Shown here in pieces: positions 37,801 to 49,100 of a stretch of 64,000 bases of DNA. Both the position numbers and the translations under genes were made by a program. Origin of the DNA: Nemopilema nomurai (lineage: Eukaryota; Cnidaria; Scyphozoa; Rhizostomeae; Rhizostomatidae). The stretch covers positions 124,001 through 188,000 of the forward strand of contig PEDN01001106.1 in the NCBI GenBank assembly GCA_003864495.1, in the 5' to 3' direction. Numbering within the stretch: the first letter of the stretch is position 1; each line of letters starts with the position of its first letter. The notes under the pieces were generated by a model. The model saw nothing but the letters and a program-made list of their open reading frames with translations, did not search any database and had not been told where the DNA came from.

Positions 37801-40664
37801 TTCTATTTCTAGTAGTTAGGCCCGTTTGAACGCTGTTAGCTCAGAGAAATGGTAGTTTATCTTAATCACCTCGCTTTTCTAATATTCTTCCCCAAGGATA
37901 TTTTGATATCCAAGAATACTTCCCATTGTCGTGCAGAACATGAAATGCAAATATGTACGAATTGGAAATATCAATAGGCCATCCAGACTTAATGATTTTT
38001 GGCCCATGTTTAGCTTTAAGACACCGCTGTAGCTGAGAAAGTGACCAGATGTCTATTTTTCGTTTCCCATTGCACGATCCTACCGTAGGACCTCTTTGAA
38101 ACCGGCATTTTAAGCGATATAAAGGAGGTAATTACTTACTTTGCTGTGACTCTGTATACCAAGCAATTTCAAAGCTGCTTTCAATATCCCTAGATTCTTT
38201 ATCGAAACTTTGTCGTACAGGTCTGATTAAAAATATTCACCAAGATGTTTTTTCTCAAGGCCTTGTTTTCGTGTGCTTTAACTCCACGAATATTTCGGCT
38301 GTGCATTGACTAAACATGCCAAATTTTCTGTGGCTGGTTTTACATGTTTATCACTGGATGCCAACAATACCCGCCAGCAGAATGTCTCGTTCTGTTCATG
38401 ATGATGATTCTGCGGCCAAATTCGTGAACATATCTTTGAAAACTGGAAATGTTTAAGGCTCTAAACTCTTATGAAGGGCAGATTTATAGGATAAAGCCTT
38501 GTGTTTATTGGTCTTGAGGCAACCACAAGCATTCCTGCCAAAGGCATTACGATCATTGTTGCCAACTGCGACATGCTTCCTGGACAAACTCCTAAATCTA
38601 AAGCATCGAGGGTCATGCCTTTAGTGAAAATTGTCGTATTTTACACAGAACAAGAGGCCCAAATTGTTGCCTGATAAATACTACTGGTAAAAACTAGAAT
38701 ATTTGTATTTGTTTCTACCTAGCTTCCGAAGGTGGTTTTAGAAAGCTTTATGCTTATCGACTCTTCTCCCTTTGTGTGCAAGCTTCGTCATGCCAGAGAC
38801 TCGAGCACAGACCCATGAGTCCGCAGTCAGCGCCTCTAGCCACTGAGCCATCCTCGCACTTTATTTTTGGCAGTATATTTTAGGGAATAATGGTCTTATT
38901 AATGTTGCGTAATTATTTCTAACTCTTGATTCTTGCAGTATTAAGGCCTAGCGTCTTTTAATCATTTTCTATGAAGGGAGGAACATGTTGAAGAGGAAAG
39001 CTATTGCATAGAATTTGGCTTGAGAATATTGTAAACAAAGACACCTGTACAGTTACAAAATATTGTAAATTCTATTTAAAAAGGATCGGATTTACAATGC
39101 GTCTTATTTATGTTCATATATCATAGTTTGTAAATCAGGACTTAATTTTTCCACGGTTTCTCTAGTGCGTAGTGTTATTGAGTCGCAGTCTCCGAAATTA
39201 TTAATAGCTGTCCAATTATCATAGCTACAGAAAGGCGTGTGCTGAAAGCATGGCTGAAGTGGACCTTGAAGATTTTTGCACCTGCTCTTCGTGCGGTTTC
39301 CGCAGCTAAATCCGTCGCATGCTAGTCTCGACATTAAATTTCCATAAAAATGAGGTCTAGAAAAGATTTAATTTTAGAAACAGCGTTTTTAGGGTGGTCT
39401 TGGTTCCGTGAAATTTAGATTTCTATGTCATTCTGCAACACGTGCCCTACATTGTGAATAGAATTTTGAAATAAAGCAAATTTTTCTCTAGGTTCTCCGT
39501 CTCCGGGAGAGAGCCCAGAGTTACAAAGAAAGGACGCGAGAAACTCACTACCCAACAGTGTTTCTTGCATCTTTAAATGACGATTACGACGATGAAAGTG
39601 TTTCCGAGGAAGATGTTCCAATAGAAGCGGCGAAGAAAGCAAACGTTAGCGTTCAGGTAGGAGCAAGCAGAGCTGAGAACGTAGAAGATGCTAGAAATCC
39701 CGAACCCGAAGTTGACAAGGGTGAATATGCTGAATCAGGCAAAGACAAAGTGCATTATTCTGCAGCTGGTGTTAAATCCGATATTCCAGTCTTGAAGAAA
39801 CCAAAGAAATCAGCAGGAGCGAACGGCTCTAGTAATCAAGGCATCAAGTCTGCTGTTGGGAAGTTTGCAATGAAAGCTGTTGCCAGAGATGAAAAGTTAG
39901 GACAGAAGCAGGACGAAGAAGCTCTTGAGGCGATACCTTATGGTGATGAAGAGATTGATGTTCAAGCTGAAGAGGAGCCTCGTATACATAGTCCTATTAT
40001 GACGTCATCTTCTGATGAAGGTGATTCCGTGATGAGCCTACTTAAGGGGAGAATAGAAACTCCACGTTTAAGAAGCGGCGTAGAGCCCAGACGTCACAAC
40101 TTGGACCGGACAACACCATTAAGAGGTGGCACTATTGCACACCCTGGTCCAAAGCTATCAAGCGGGGTAACCGCGCCAGTACATGAATTTCGAACACTGG
40201 AGGCAGCTGCAGGACACGTGAAGCCGAAAAGATGGGCACAAGATGTTGCAGTGAGAACTGGCTCGGGTAAAGACGCCAGGTACAACCCAATCACCCACAG
40301 TGAGATCATACGGGAGACTCGACCAAAACATGTTCACCATCAAAAGACATACAGACACGACAAGTACGAAGATAACGAAATCGAGGCTGACTTATTGGTA
40401 TCTGACCTTGAAGAACAGGGTGGAGCTTATAAAGCACAGCTCTATAAATCAAGCAAATATAAACAAAGGGATGAGCGTCCCGAGATCAAACACACCCGAA
40501 CATTGCGCCCCCCGAGGGCGTTTGTTCAGCCGTCTGATGTCGGACAAAATCTGGACAATACCGCACAGTCAGATGTTCTTTCTGATACTTCGATGTCGGC
40601 TAGAGATTCTGTCATCTCTGATGTCCTCGAGAGATCCAGAAGAAGAAGAGACGACTTTTGGTAG
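31826..40664 (+). CDS. MDM1: MDM1 orthologue, microtubule-binding centriole protein, eight exons
   Basis: Exons in phase: 31826-31843 (MPGKVR only), 33276-33638, 33846-34286, 34663-34990, 35391-35466, 35692-35797, 36690-36725 and 39492-40664 (TAG), giving about 846 aa. The start resembles vertebrate MDM1, a few residues leading into the first repeat. The diagnostic repeats are present: ETEYNSSFKG, KTEYQRQFAWKES, KSEYQLQFKEYP and ETEYKSSFIPP, matching the E/S-EYxxxF repeats that bind microtubules in vertebrate MDM1. Exon 8 begins VLRLRERAQSYKERTRETHY, aligned with the vertebrate LREKAEFYRKR block, and ends RSRRRRDDFW, matching the conserved C-terminal K/R-rich NFW end. Vertebrate MDM1 localises to centrioles and cilia and restrains centriole duplication; function here is by homology. 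Much of exon 8 is acidic and probably disordered. Confidence 0.9.
32929..33085. repeat. dispersed ~157-bp element in MDM1 intron 1
   Basis: From gctctgcttatcaccctcta to ggccattgtg this is collinear, with scattered substitutions, with the element at 54227-54384. The shared core is cgacgtttgcatactctgag, followed by aaaagtactttaagtatgca. Flanking DNA differs between the two sites, so it is a mobile or formerly mobile repeat. I see no clear target duplication here. Confidence 0.75.
37745..37786. repeat. 21-bp tandem duplication in MDM1 intron 7
   Basis: The unit ttgctgtgatgcgagttactg occurs twice in direct succession without mismatch. It lies in the 2.8 kb intron between MDM1 exons 7 and 8 and has no evident function. 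Confidence 0.8.
38779..38860 (-). mobile_element. tRNA-like sequence, probable tRNA-derived SINE head
   Basis: Read on the minus strand, this has a perfect RNA polymerase III A box (tggctcagtgg, 38850-38840). About 33 bases further on there is a near-consensus B box (gctcgagtct, 38806-38797). The spacing and the gaggatggctcagtgg start resemble a Leu/Ser-type tRNA. The arms do not pair well enough for a functional tRNA gene, so a SINE head or tRNA pseudogene is the better reading. It lies antisense in MDM1 intron 7. Confidence 0.5.
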
Positions 40665-40861
40665 CAGGTTTTTTAATTGGAATGTTCAAGACTGAGAAAC
40701 TGTGGCTCTATATTAAAGACTATGATATTATGGTACAGTATTGTAGAAGACTCTCAATTTAGTATAGGACCTTTCCTCTTTTAGTATGGCTCTTCCATTA
40801 ATCTTGTCTTATAAACTGTAGAAAAGAGTCGTTGTTTATTTGGTATGGTATAATTGTTGTA

Positions 40862-40867
40862 AATAAA
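40862..40867 (+). terminator. probable MDM1 polyadenylation signal
   Basis: AATAAA lies about 200 bp after the MDM1 stop codon. An ATTAAA near 40711 is a weaker upstream alternative. Confidence 0.5.
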
Positions 40868-42533
40868 AGTCTACGGTTTTATGGTTTTAGCTGTTTCATA
40901 TCGATTTTTATCTATTTCATATCGTGCATGTATCATTTGAATCGTTTTGTTTTCTTGGCATTCCTGCTTCAACCAAGTGCTACTGAATCGTGTCTGTCCA
41001 AACCATTTTCCTTCATCTTCGCCCTGACCTCTGCAGTCCATAGCTTTACTCTGGTATTCTTACTTCTTTCCTCGGTCTTTAAAGTGATTCCTTCTATCAC
41101 TCCGAGCATTCCCATTTTCGTAAAACCTGCCAATGGTTTTTATCATTACAATCGCTGTTGGAAGAATCACACACATCATCAAAAGCCAGTACTATAACTG
41201 TCATTGTCAATCACATTCTGATAATCAATCCACATCGTAATTTCAATCACTATTAATCATTTATTTTTATTATCATAATCAGTCTCATGATCAACTAGCA
41301 GGAATACAATTACATTATCAATGCCTCATCGCAGTCATCAATCTAGCAACTTCTGAAAACGATTGCCACCAGGTTTGACCAGCCAAAGTTATGACCAATC
41401 CTTATAATCGAGACACAGTCATCCTAATCATAACTTATGATATTTTGTTGCTTTCGTCATTATCATCCAGAAACTCAGTGTTAAGGCATTCATCCACCAG
41501 TCGTCCAAATGTAAATCTAGTGGCATATAAACATTTTTCAAAGAATCCTGAATTTAGCCGCCTCTCTTCAGATCTCAACCGGGCTACGCAAAAATGTTGC
41601 TCCTGTCCGTTTTCCTTGCCAAACGGCCAATACTTTGTTTCCAGCTGGTTGACTCTAGAAAAAGCTCCTTTTGTTTTTGACTTGCATTATCGTTTCGAAG
41701 AATCGGCCTGGCTATAAACTTGCAAAAAACATCAAAAGTGGTAATATTTTGCAACAATGTTTAGATGGAATAACGTAAACACATTAAAGATTGAATAGTC
41801 ATGCAGAGTTTTCAAGACGAAACCGATCCTTTTAATCCGATTTTCTGAATTAAAACTGCAGTCTTCCTCTGATGGAACTAATTAGACTTGGCATTCAAAT
41901 TCGGAGTCCTCCCAGGTCATTTTATCTTATTTCCACTCCTTGAGCGATACCATCATTTGGGTGACCATCTCAAAGATTGTTTACAGATAACCTGTTCAAT
42001 GGGACACTTAAATTCTTCATTTTTAATACCTAGAAATCCAGTGCTTGGAGAAGGCCGAAATAAGAGAAGTCATTTTTCTAGAATGCAACGAGTTCAGAAT
42101 AATGTACATCGGAACACAGGAGTGATCCCTTTTTGTATTTCAACCCTTAATTTCTGTTGTCTTGTCCTGGGTAGATTGGGAGCAGTCCTGTGTTTCCCGA
42201 TATTCTCATCTATGACTAAAGGGGCGAGCAATAAAACGAAATCGGAGCCAACGCTGAAACATGGAAGGGTTAACATTTTTGACACACCAGGCACTATGAC
42301 AATTGCTTGAATGGGCATTCCGGCATTCTTGCTGATACAACTGTGTCACCTAGACACTCATTCCTTGGCTGGTTGACCTAAATTTATCGCCACAAAGCAA
42401 TTATTCCTGCCCCTTAAGTTTCATTTCCACCTAACAAGGGGTTGCTGTTCCTGTTTGAATTTTTTCTCTTTCTAAAATACATCGTGTTTGTTACATGAAG
42501 TTGCTGTGGCAGCTGTTTTGATGCTAGTTTCTA
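40868..42533. other. intergenic region, no supported gene
   Basis: Several frames of 75-140 codons occur (the longest at 41888-42310 on +), but they begin at non-ATG codons, lack splice partners and show no domain. The composition is AT-rich with many atcat/aatca words around 41150-41350. Nothing else is recognisable. Confidence 0.4.
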
Positions 42534-42622
42534 GTCACGTGATCGGCTCCATGTGATGACGATTGTTCAATTTTGAGTGGGCGAAAAATTTGCACTACGA
42601 AAATTTGCATAAATATATGAGG
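42534..42622 (+). promoter_or_regulatory. putative core promoter of the proprotein convertase gene
   Basis: An E-box of the M-box/CLEAR type (gtcacgtgat, 42534-42543) is followed by a tgatgacg CRE-like word near 42556 and a TATA-like gcataaatatatga at about 42608-42621. The last lies some 80-90 bp upstream of the start codon. The arrangement is plausible for a short 5' untranslated leader, but each motif alone is weak. Confidence 0.35.
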
Positions 42623-42697
42623 GGAAGATGTTCGCAAGGTTAGGCGGCTCGGACCGATAAAGAAAGAGAAGAGGTTATCTATCGTCCATTTCCAAGT

Positions 42698-45600
42698 ATG
42701 GGACGATACATTTTAGAATTATGTTTTGTTGTATTTGTTTTAACGTATTTTAGCCATATATCATCAGCAGATGTCGGGAAAGACCAGTATTCCGAAGATG
42801 AGTTAGACAAATTCCGATCGATGCTAAACAACCCAAAAGACGAGGAATACGATGACGAAGAAGGCGATACTACTTATGATAATACTTGGATTGTAAGTCT
42901 AGATGCTGCTGATGGAGAAATTGCGAATGATATTGCTAACAAGTACGGCTTTGAAAATAGAGGACAGGTTCCGCTTATAGACGGGGTTTACAAATTCTAT
43001 TTTCATGATCACCATGATGATAAAAAAGAAGTGGATGAAGCTGAAGATCACGACGCAAAGGCAAATGGAGCCGCTACTCGTTCAACAAACACCGGTAAAA
43101 TTCATGTCAGAACGAAACGAGATCATATTGAGCATGTTAATCTTCTACGTTCTCATCCACAAGTCAAATGGGCAAAGCGTGAACGACTTCTGTCGAGAGA
43201 GAAACGGGAAGGAATGCCTAGGCCAAAGTCGGATGAGGAACTCCAGTTTAACGATCCTCTACTCAACGAAGAGTGGTATATTCTCAATAACGGCCAGACC
43301 TCAGGCCCTGCAAAGTTTGACAGCAAAGTTTATGCTGTTTGGAAGAAAGGCTACACGGGGAAAGGAGTGGTTCTCAGTGTTCTTGATGATGGTATGGACC
43401 ATACTCATCCAGAACTGAAAGACAATTACGATCCGAAAGCCAGTACTGATCTCAATGGTCATGACTCAGATCCCTTTCCGAACGATTCAGATCCGTACAA
43501 CGCTCATGGTACCAAGTGTTCCGGCACAATTGCAGCCAAAGCTAATAACGGCTTATGTGGTGTTGGAATTGCCTATGAATCAAAGGTTGGTGCTATCAGG
43601 ATGTTGGATGGCAAGGCCACTGACAGTCTGGAGGCCGATGCCCTCTCCTACAACCCGAACCATATTGACATATACAGTTGCTCGTGGGGACCAAAAGATA
43701 ACGGGAAAACGTTTGGCAGACCCGGTAAACTAGGACGCATGGCTCTAGAGGCCGGAGCAACACTTGGGAGAAATGGTAAGTGTTCATTTTCTTGTATTGT
43801 AATCTGTAGATTTTGAAGACTTGAGACTTTGAAGATTTGAAGTTTTGAGCCAGAATGTGTTTTGAATTAAATAAAAAATGAAACATGGATACCAAATACC
43901 ATAAGGCTATGTGCAACTGGGATTTTCACAGCTTTTGGTTCTAAGCCTCTTTGTGTTCGCATTTTCAAAAAATAGTTTCTAGTTTCCAAAGCTATTTTTC
44001 AAAACTAATGCTCTTAGCATCCAGTCATCAGTCCAAACAGTTTGTTTTGTGACCTCTTCCAGCTTAAAAGGAAGGTAGATTGCTAGAGTATAAAGCAGCA
44101 AGTGCCCCTTTACTCCCAAAATAATGAAATTATAAACAATATAAGAAAAATTTCTACAAAGAAGAAGCTTGATTTATATGGCTTTGGGAGAACAAAGATT
44201 GCCCTGCAGGTGCTGAAATGAAATATTTGGGTAGACAGGTATTCTGTGATTGTTCAAAATCTTAAATAATTAATGGAGCTTAGAAATGAATGGAGCTATG
44301 CTGCAGCTGCCTGACTTGTTTTCACACTAGTTTGAAGCCATGGAAAACTGTTTCATTGTTAGAAAATTTTTATGTTTTCTTAAGTTTGTTCCTTTATTCT
44401 GATTGCATGATTATAAATGCTAAAGGTGTCTGTAATTCCCCTTATATTGTCAAAATATCACCATAAATACTGACATTTTGTCACCTAGGAGTGAAGAAGA
44501 AGGCCTCCTTTTTAATTTTTTTAATTTTTTGTTTTTTGTTTAGATTCATAACTTGTGCCTATTTGTACTGATTTTGAATTCCACACTTAAGAGGCAATTG
44601 ATATGCGTCTCTGAAACTGCATTTTACTACAGCACTAAAGTATTCATCACATATTCATTCAACAATACACACATATATATACCTATAGTAATTTATATGC
44701 CTGTAGGGTGTAGCCTGCTATATTCAAATCCAAAGAAAACTTCAAAGCAATTGAAACTGTAGCACAAAGTTAGACTAATATCAGTCATTCTTTCTTTTCA
44801 TTTCTTGTTGACATCTTTTACATAGTGTTGCTTGTTGATTAGGTCTTGGGAGCATCTATGTTTGGGCAACTGGTAATGGTGGCATGGCCAAAGATGACTG
44901 CAATGCTGATGGCTATGTCAACAGTATCTACACTATCTCCATTGGCTCTGTTAATGACTATGGGGTTTCTACCTACTATTGTGAACAGTGCTCCTCAACA
45001 ATGGCAGTAACATATTGCAGTGGGCAGCATAAGTATGGTGATAACGAAAGCAAAGCCAATGTGATAACAACATATTTGCATCATCAATGCACAAAGCACT
45101 TTGTTGGTACCTCATCAGCTGCACCTTTGGCTGCTGGGATATTTGCATTGGCACTTCAAGCCAACCCAAAGCTAACTTGGAGAGATTTGCAACATCTTGT
45201 TGTTCAAACAGCTGATCTAACTAGTCCACTAGACCCAGGATGGCAGTCAAATGGTGTTGGACATCACTACAATGCTAAGTTTGGATTTGGTGTTCTTAAT
45301 GCATTAAAGCTTGTTAACAAGGCACTGAAATGGAAGAATGTAGGCCCTCAGCATGCATGTCATTTCCCCATCAAGTTGAGAAACAAAGATATTCCAAGCG
45401 AAGGAACACTGAAGATTAAAATAAAGACAGATGCTTGCCAGAGCTGCTTGACAAAGGACAAAGACTCAAATGGTACCTGCAAACATGCTGTAACCAAGCT
45501 GGAGCATGTTGTTGTCACGGTCACATTGAAATATAGAATGAGAGGCGATTTGAGTATTATACTCTTCTCACCAAATGGCACAAAGAGCAGATTGCTACAC

Positions 45601-46152
45601 AGACGGCAGAATGATGACTCAAAAAATGGCCTTAAAGATTGGTCTTTCATGACGGTTTATAACTGGGGTGAAAACCCAAAAGGAACATGGGTCTTGACAT
45701 TCAATGATAGGGAAAGAGTCATCAGACAACCTTTTTCAAAGCGATACCAGCGAGACATGGAGGAGCTCTATGTCAAGATGCTGGACAGAAAGAAAAGAAA
45801 AGCTGAGCTGAAAAAATCCCAACAGAAGAAACAGGCAGCCCTGACTGAGAATGATGACGAAAGTGACGTACGCAGTGATCCTCATGAAGATGAACCAGGC
45901 ACAGAGATTTACAAAAGGGCCTTTGATGAACTGAGAGATGAAATGGGGCCAAAATATCACAATGATAAAGACACTGGTAAGTTTCATCGCAGAGCAGATG
46001 ACCTAAATGACAGGGAAGACATTGATGATGAAGAGAGGTATGTTGGCAGTCGATATAAAAGGACTGTAGGGAGCAACAATGCATTGGATAACAGCCCTGT
46101 TGCAGGTGTGATTGAAAAATTATCAATTACATTATATGGAACAGCTGAATGA
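42698..46152 (+). CDS. kexin/PC1-3-like proprotein convertase (S8B subtilase) with P-domain insertion, two exons
   Basis: Exon 1 is 42698-43775 and exon 2 is 44843-46152. Donor gtaagt and acceptor gattag close in phase, giving 795 aa. The order is: signal peptide (about 1-24); acidic spacer; inhibitory prodomain (about 62-170) ending at the REKR cleavage site (167-170) with an internal RTKR site (138-141); S8B catalytic domain with Asp230 (LDDG), His270 (NAHGTKCSG), oxyanion Asn371 (WATGNGG) and Ser450 (GTSSAAPLAAG); then the P domain from about residue 520. All catalytic residues are intact. GIFALALQANP followed by KLTWRDLQHLVVQT, the FGFGVLNA motif and the absence of a transmembrane helix favour PC1/3-like over furin. 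Such enzymes cut prohormones at dibasic sites in the secretory pathway. A ~130-residue charged insertion separates GTWVLTFNDRE from the last P-domain strand (GVIEKLSITLYGT). The catalytic Ser context GTSSAAP differs from the usual GTSASAP. Confidence 0.93.
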
Positions 46153-46170
46153 AAAAATTGTGTATTTGAA

Positions 46171-46183
46171 ATTTATTTATTTA
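46171..46183 (+). promoter_or_regulatory. AU-rich element in convertase 3' UTR
   Basis: Overlapping ATTTA pentamers (atttatttattta) begin about 20 bases after the stop codon. In animal mRNAs such clusters can bind destabilising proteins. In an AT-rich genome they also arise by chance. Confidence 0.3.
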
Positions 46184-49100
46184 TGTTGTATTGGGAATTA
46201 CACTGCATTGAATTGAGATTTATGCTGCGGATCTGCATTGAAAAGGGTGCAGCTTCTTAGACTGTAACATCTGCTTACAAAGTCAATGAAGAATTATGGG
46301 CTGATCTTAGTGTAGATATTTACAGAAACTGAAAATGCAAATTAGATTACTTAAAGTGGTAGTCAATATTAGATTACCTACCTTTTTATGACACCATTTC
46401 AACGCCTGTTTAAATACCATGCTGTGTTTTAAGGCCAGCTGATAGCTAGGAAAAAAATTATTTGATCCTCTATTTATACCCACTAGAAATTCAAACCCAC
46501 TTTTGTTATTTAATTTTGTCATGTATGCTGTTAACACCAAAGGTCATTAACAAATGAAAGTAGTAATAACATGGAATCCAGTGACAAAAGCTTATGTGCA
46601 AGCATTTGGCTGAACCATACACCAGGATATATTTTGAATGAACTTCTGAAGAACTAAGAACTTAATGAAGTTTGTTGGTTATCTATATGCACTGTTTAAG
46701 GCCTCTTCTCTTAATGTCGAGGTAAATTGAACTTGGCTATAATATCACATAAATATCAAGTTGGCAAGTCATTTGATTTTCTCTATGTAGTGTCAAATTG
46801 AAAATTATAACCAGAAATATAATATCAGATTTGTCTAGTTTTCAAAAAAGGATATGTAATATTTATTGTTAAAGTCACAATTTATTTTCGTAATTATTTC
46901 AATGGTGAAACAGGATTGTGACAAGGGTGTAGATTCAAACTTTTTGAAGCAGGCACCTTTTCATACTTCTCTCTCAGCAATAGCAAAATGGCATTAAACC
47001 TTTATTTCTTAACTTTCAATATGCAAGTATTTCAATAGGGTGTATTAATTTTTGTGGTGTTGGGCCAATTTCCAATTTTGATGATATAAAAGTCCCTCTG
47101 CTGAGAAACTGTTTTGATCATTCAAACTCTAAGTATCTAGCTGTGTTAAATTTCAACACAAAAGACAGATGGTTTTTGCCTTGAGATCCAATTGATTATG
47201 CATGTCAAATGCTGGCATTAGACTGTCATATAAAGATCCTTATACTGCTGATAAGGTGTTCTACTTAAATTTACCAGTAAAGAGGTATCTTTCCAAGCAT
47301 GCATGGAGACGTCTAGCAAAGAGGTATATTTCCAAGCATGCATGGGGACTTTCCTAGGAAAGGGGATGCCTTGAGCTCTTCGAAAGCATAAGAGCTATTC
47401 TCACAAAGCAGACTTATTAAATGGAAATTGTAAATAATACGTAATAGCACATAGTTGAAAAATTATGTAAGTCAGTAGCAAAGCATATGTTGTAAAAATG
47501 GCCAAAAAGCTTTTCTTTCTTGTCAATCTCTTCATGTTTGTGTTTTTAGCCCCAAAGCTAGATGTTGTAATTTGCTGTCTTCATCCCCCATTAGTAATTT
47601 CTCAATATCCCATGGGTAATGTTACAAATATTTTGAAATGCGATTTACCACCAAACGCAAAACAAATCACAAAATTAGAGTTGTAAATGGTTTTTTACTT
47701 TTCATAGCTTTCCGTTTTTAAAGTAGTCCAGATATTCTAAAATCTTTTGGGAGATCTCGTGGGATAATCTTTATTTATCTTTGTTTTTAATAAACATTGT
47801 TACTATATCTTAAAGCAAGCAGTACCCTAATGATTTCAGTATGCGCTGATATGTTATCTTGTCAAAGTATTCGCGAATTATTATTATTTTTTTTCATCAT
47901 TATCACTTGGTCATTAACATTGATAAAAAGAAAAAGGAAAGATATAACTCCAATTTTACAATCAAGAAACTGGAAAATAACTCAGGATTTTGGAATGCTT
48001 AATCCGCCTTTAACCATAGAGCAAGAATGACTCAAACCTTGTTTGCAAGAAGGGCGAATGAAACTCCAGCCATTAGATCATGTATTGTAAGAAACCTTGA
48101 CCGTTGTATTTTCAATCTTCTGGAATTACATGAAATGCAGTCTGCGATGTGAAATTTTGCCTTCTCTGTCTGCTGCAAAATGTACCTAGTTCATTGTCAA
48201 AATGTTTTCTGTCATAACTCCGGACAAACATTTCAGCATTATTTCAAAAGAACCATTTTTCAATTGAACTTTCATTCTTTTGATCTAGAGCTACAAAGCC
48301 ACTCTATCAAAAAAATATGAAAGCGACCACTTGTCCTCGTCTCTTTGAGAAGGTTTTCATTGTCTGTTTGAAAGGTAATCCAATGTCGACCTTTTTTAAG
48401 TCAGATGATTCGCGTTGTCTGGTTTTTATGACCCATCAATTTGTTAAGTTTTATCAAAAGTTTATTGGTATTTTACTGCTGTTTTGCCCTATTCTATTAA
48501 ATAGCTGGACTGGTGCAAAACCTAAAAAACTCTTGTTGCCAAAACAATATTTTCAATGGCTTGATTGAACTATCCTGTCAAAATGTCAGATTTAAATTTG
48601 CCCTCTGTCAAATTTGTCTAATTCCTATCTAATTCTTTATGCAATGTGTAAAACTGTCTTTCGCAATACCTTCTTATTCTACTCCTGGCATCGACATTCA
48701 AATCAAAACAACAGCCACAGTACAAAACTACAGTACAACATCCATCATAGTACGAAATAGACACCAATGGTTGGCAAATAAGACAGTATTAAAAGTATTT
48801 GTCAAAATCTACATTTTCCAGGAGTTTCAATTGCCTTCCTACTGATACATTTGCTGGAATACCAGAAAGGTGTTTCGTAAAGAACATAGATCAATCTGTC
48901 AGCTATCGTCGTTAACTATATCTTATCAACTTTACCAAGTATCTTGACAATGCTGAAAACCAATACTTTGATTAGACCAGAGCTGCTAATTTGAAGTCTT
49001 TTCTCCTGACCCTTGTGGTTCCCACTACAAAAGATTTTCGTTTGTGGAGAGAGGCCAGCCAGTCACAAAACGCCTATAGCTTTTGCGAGTTTTGTAGTGT

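Noticed and set aside
38779..38860. A functional tRNA gene
   Set aside because: A and B boxes are present, but the arms do not pair into a proper cloverleaf, so a SINE head or pseudogene is preferred.
36000..39491. Additional coding exon in the long MDM1 intron 7
   Set aside because: Phase already closes from exon 7 to exon 8 and no conserved MDM1 repeat appears between them; open frames there are short and antisense.
41888..42310. 140-codon plus-strand open frame upstream of the convertase
   Set aside because: Starts with TTG, has no domain and lies in promoter-proximal intergenic DNA; the length is within what chance allows.
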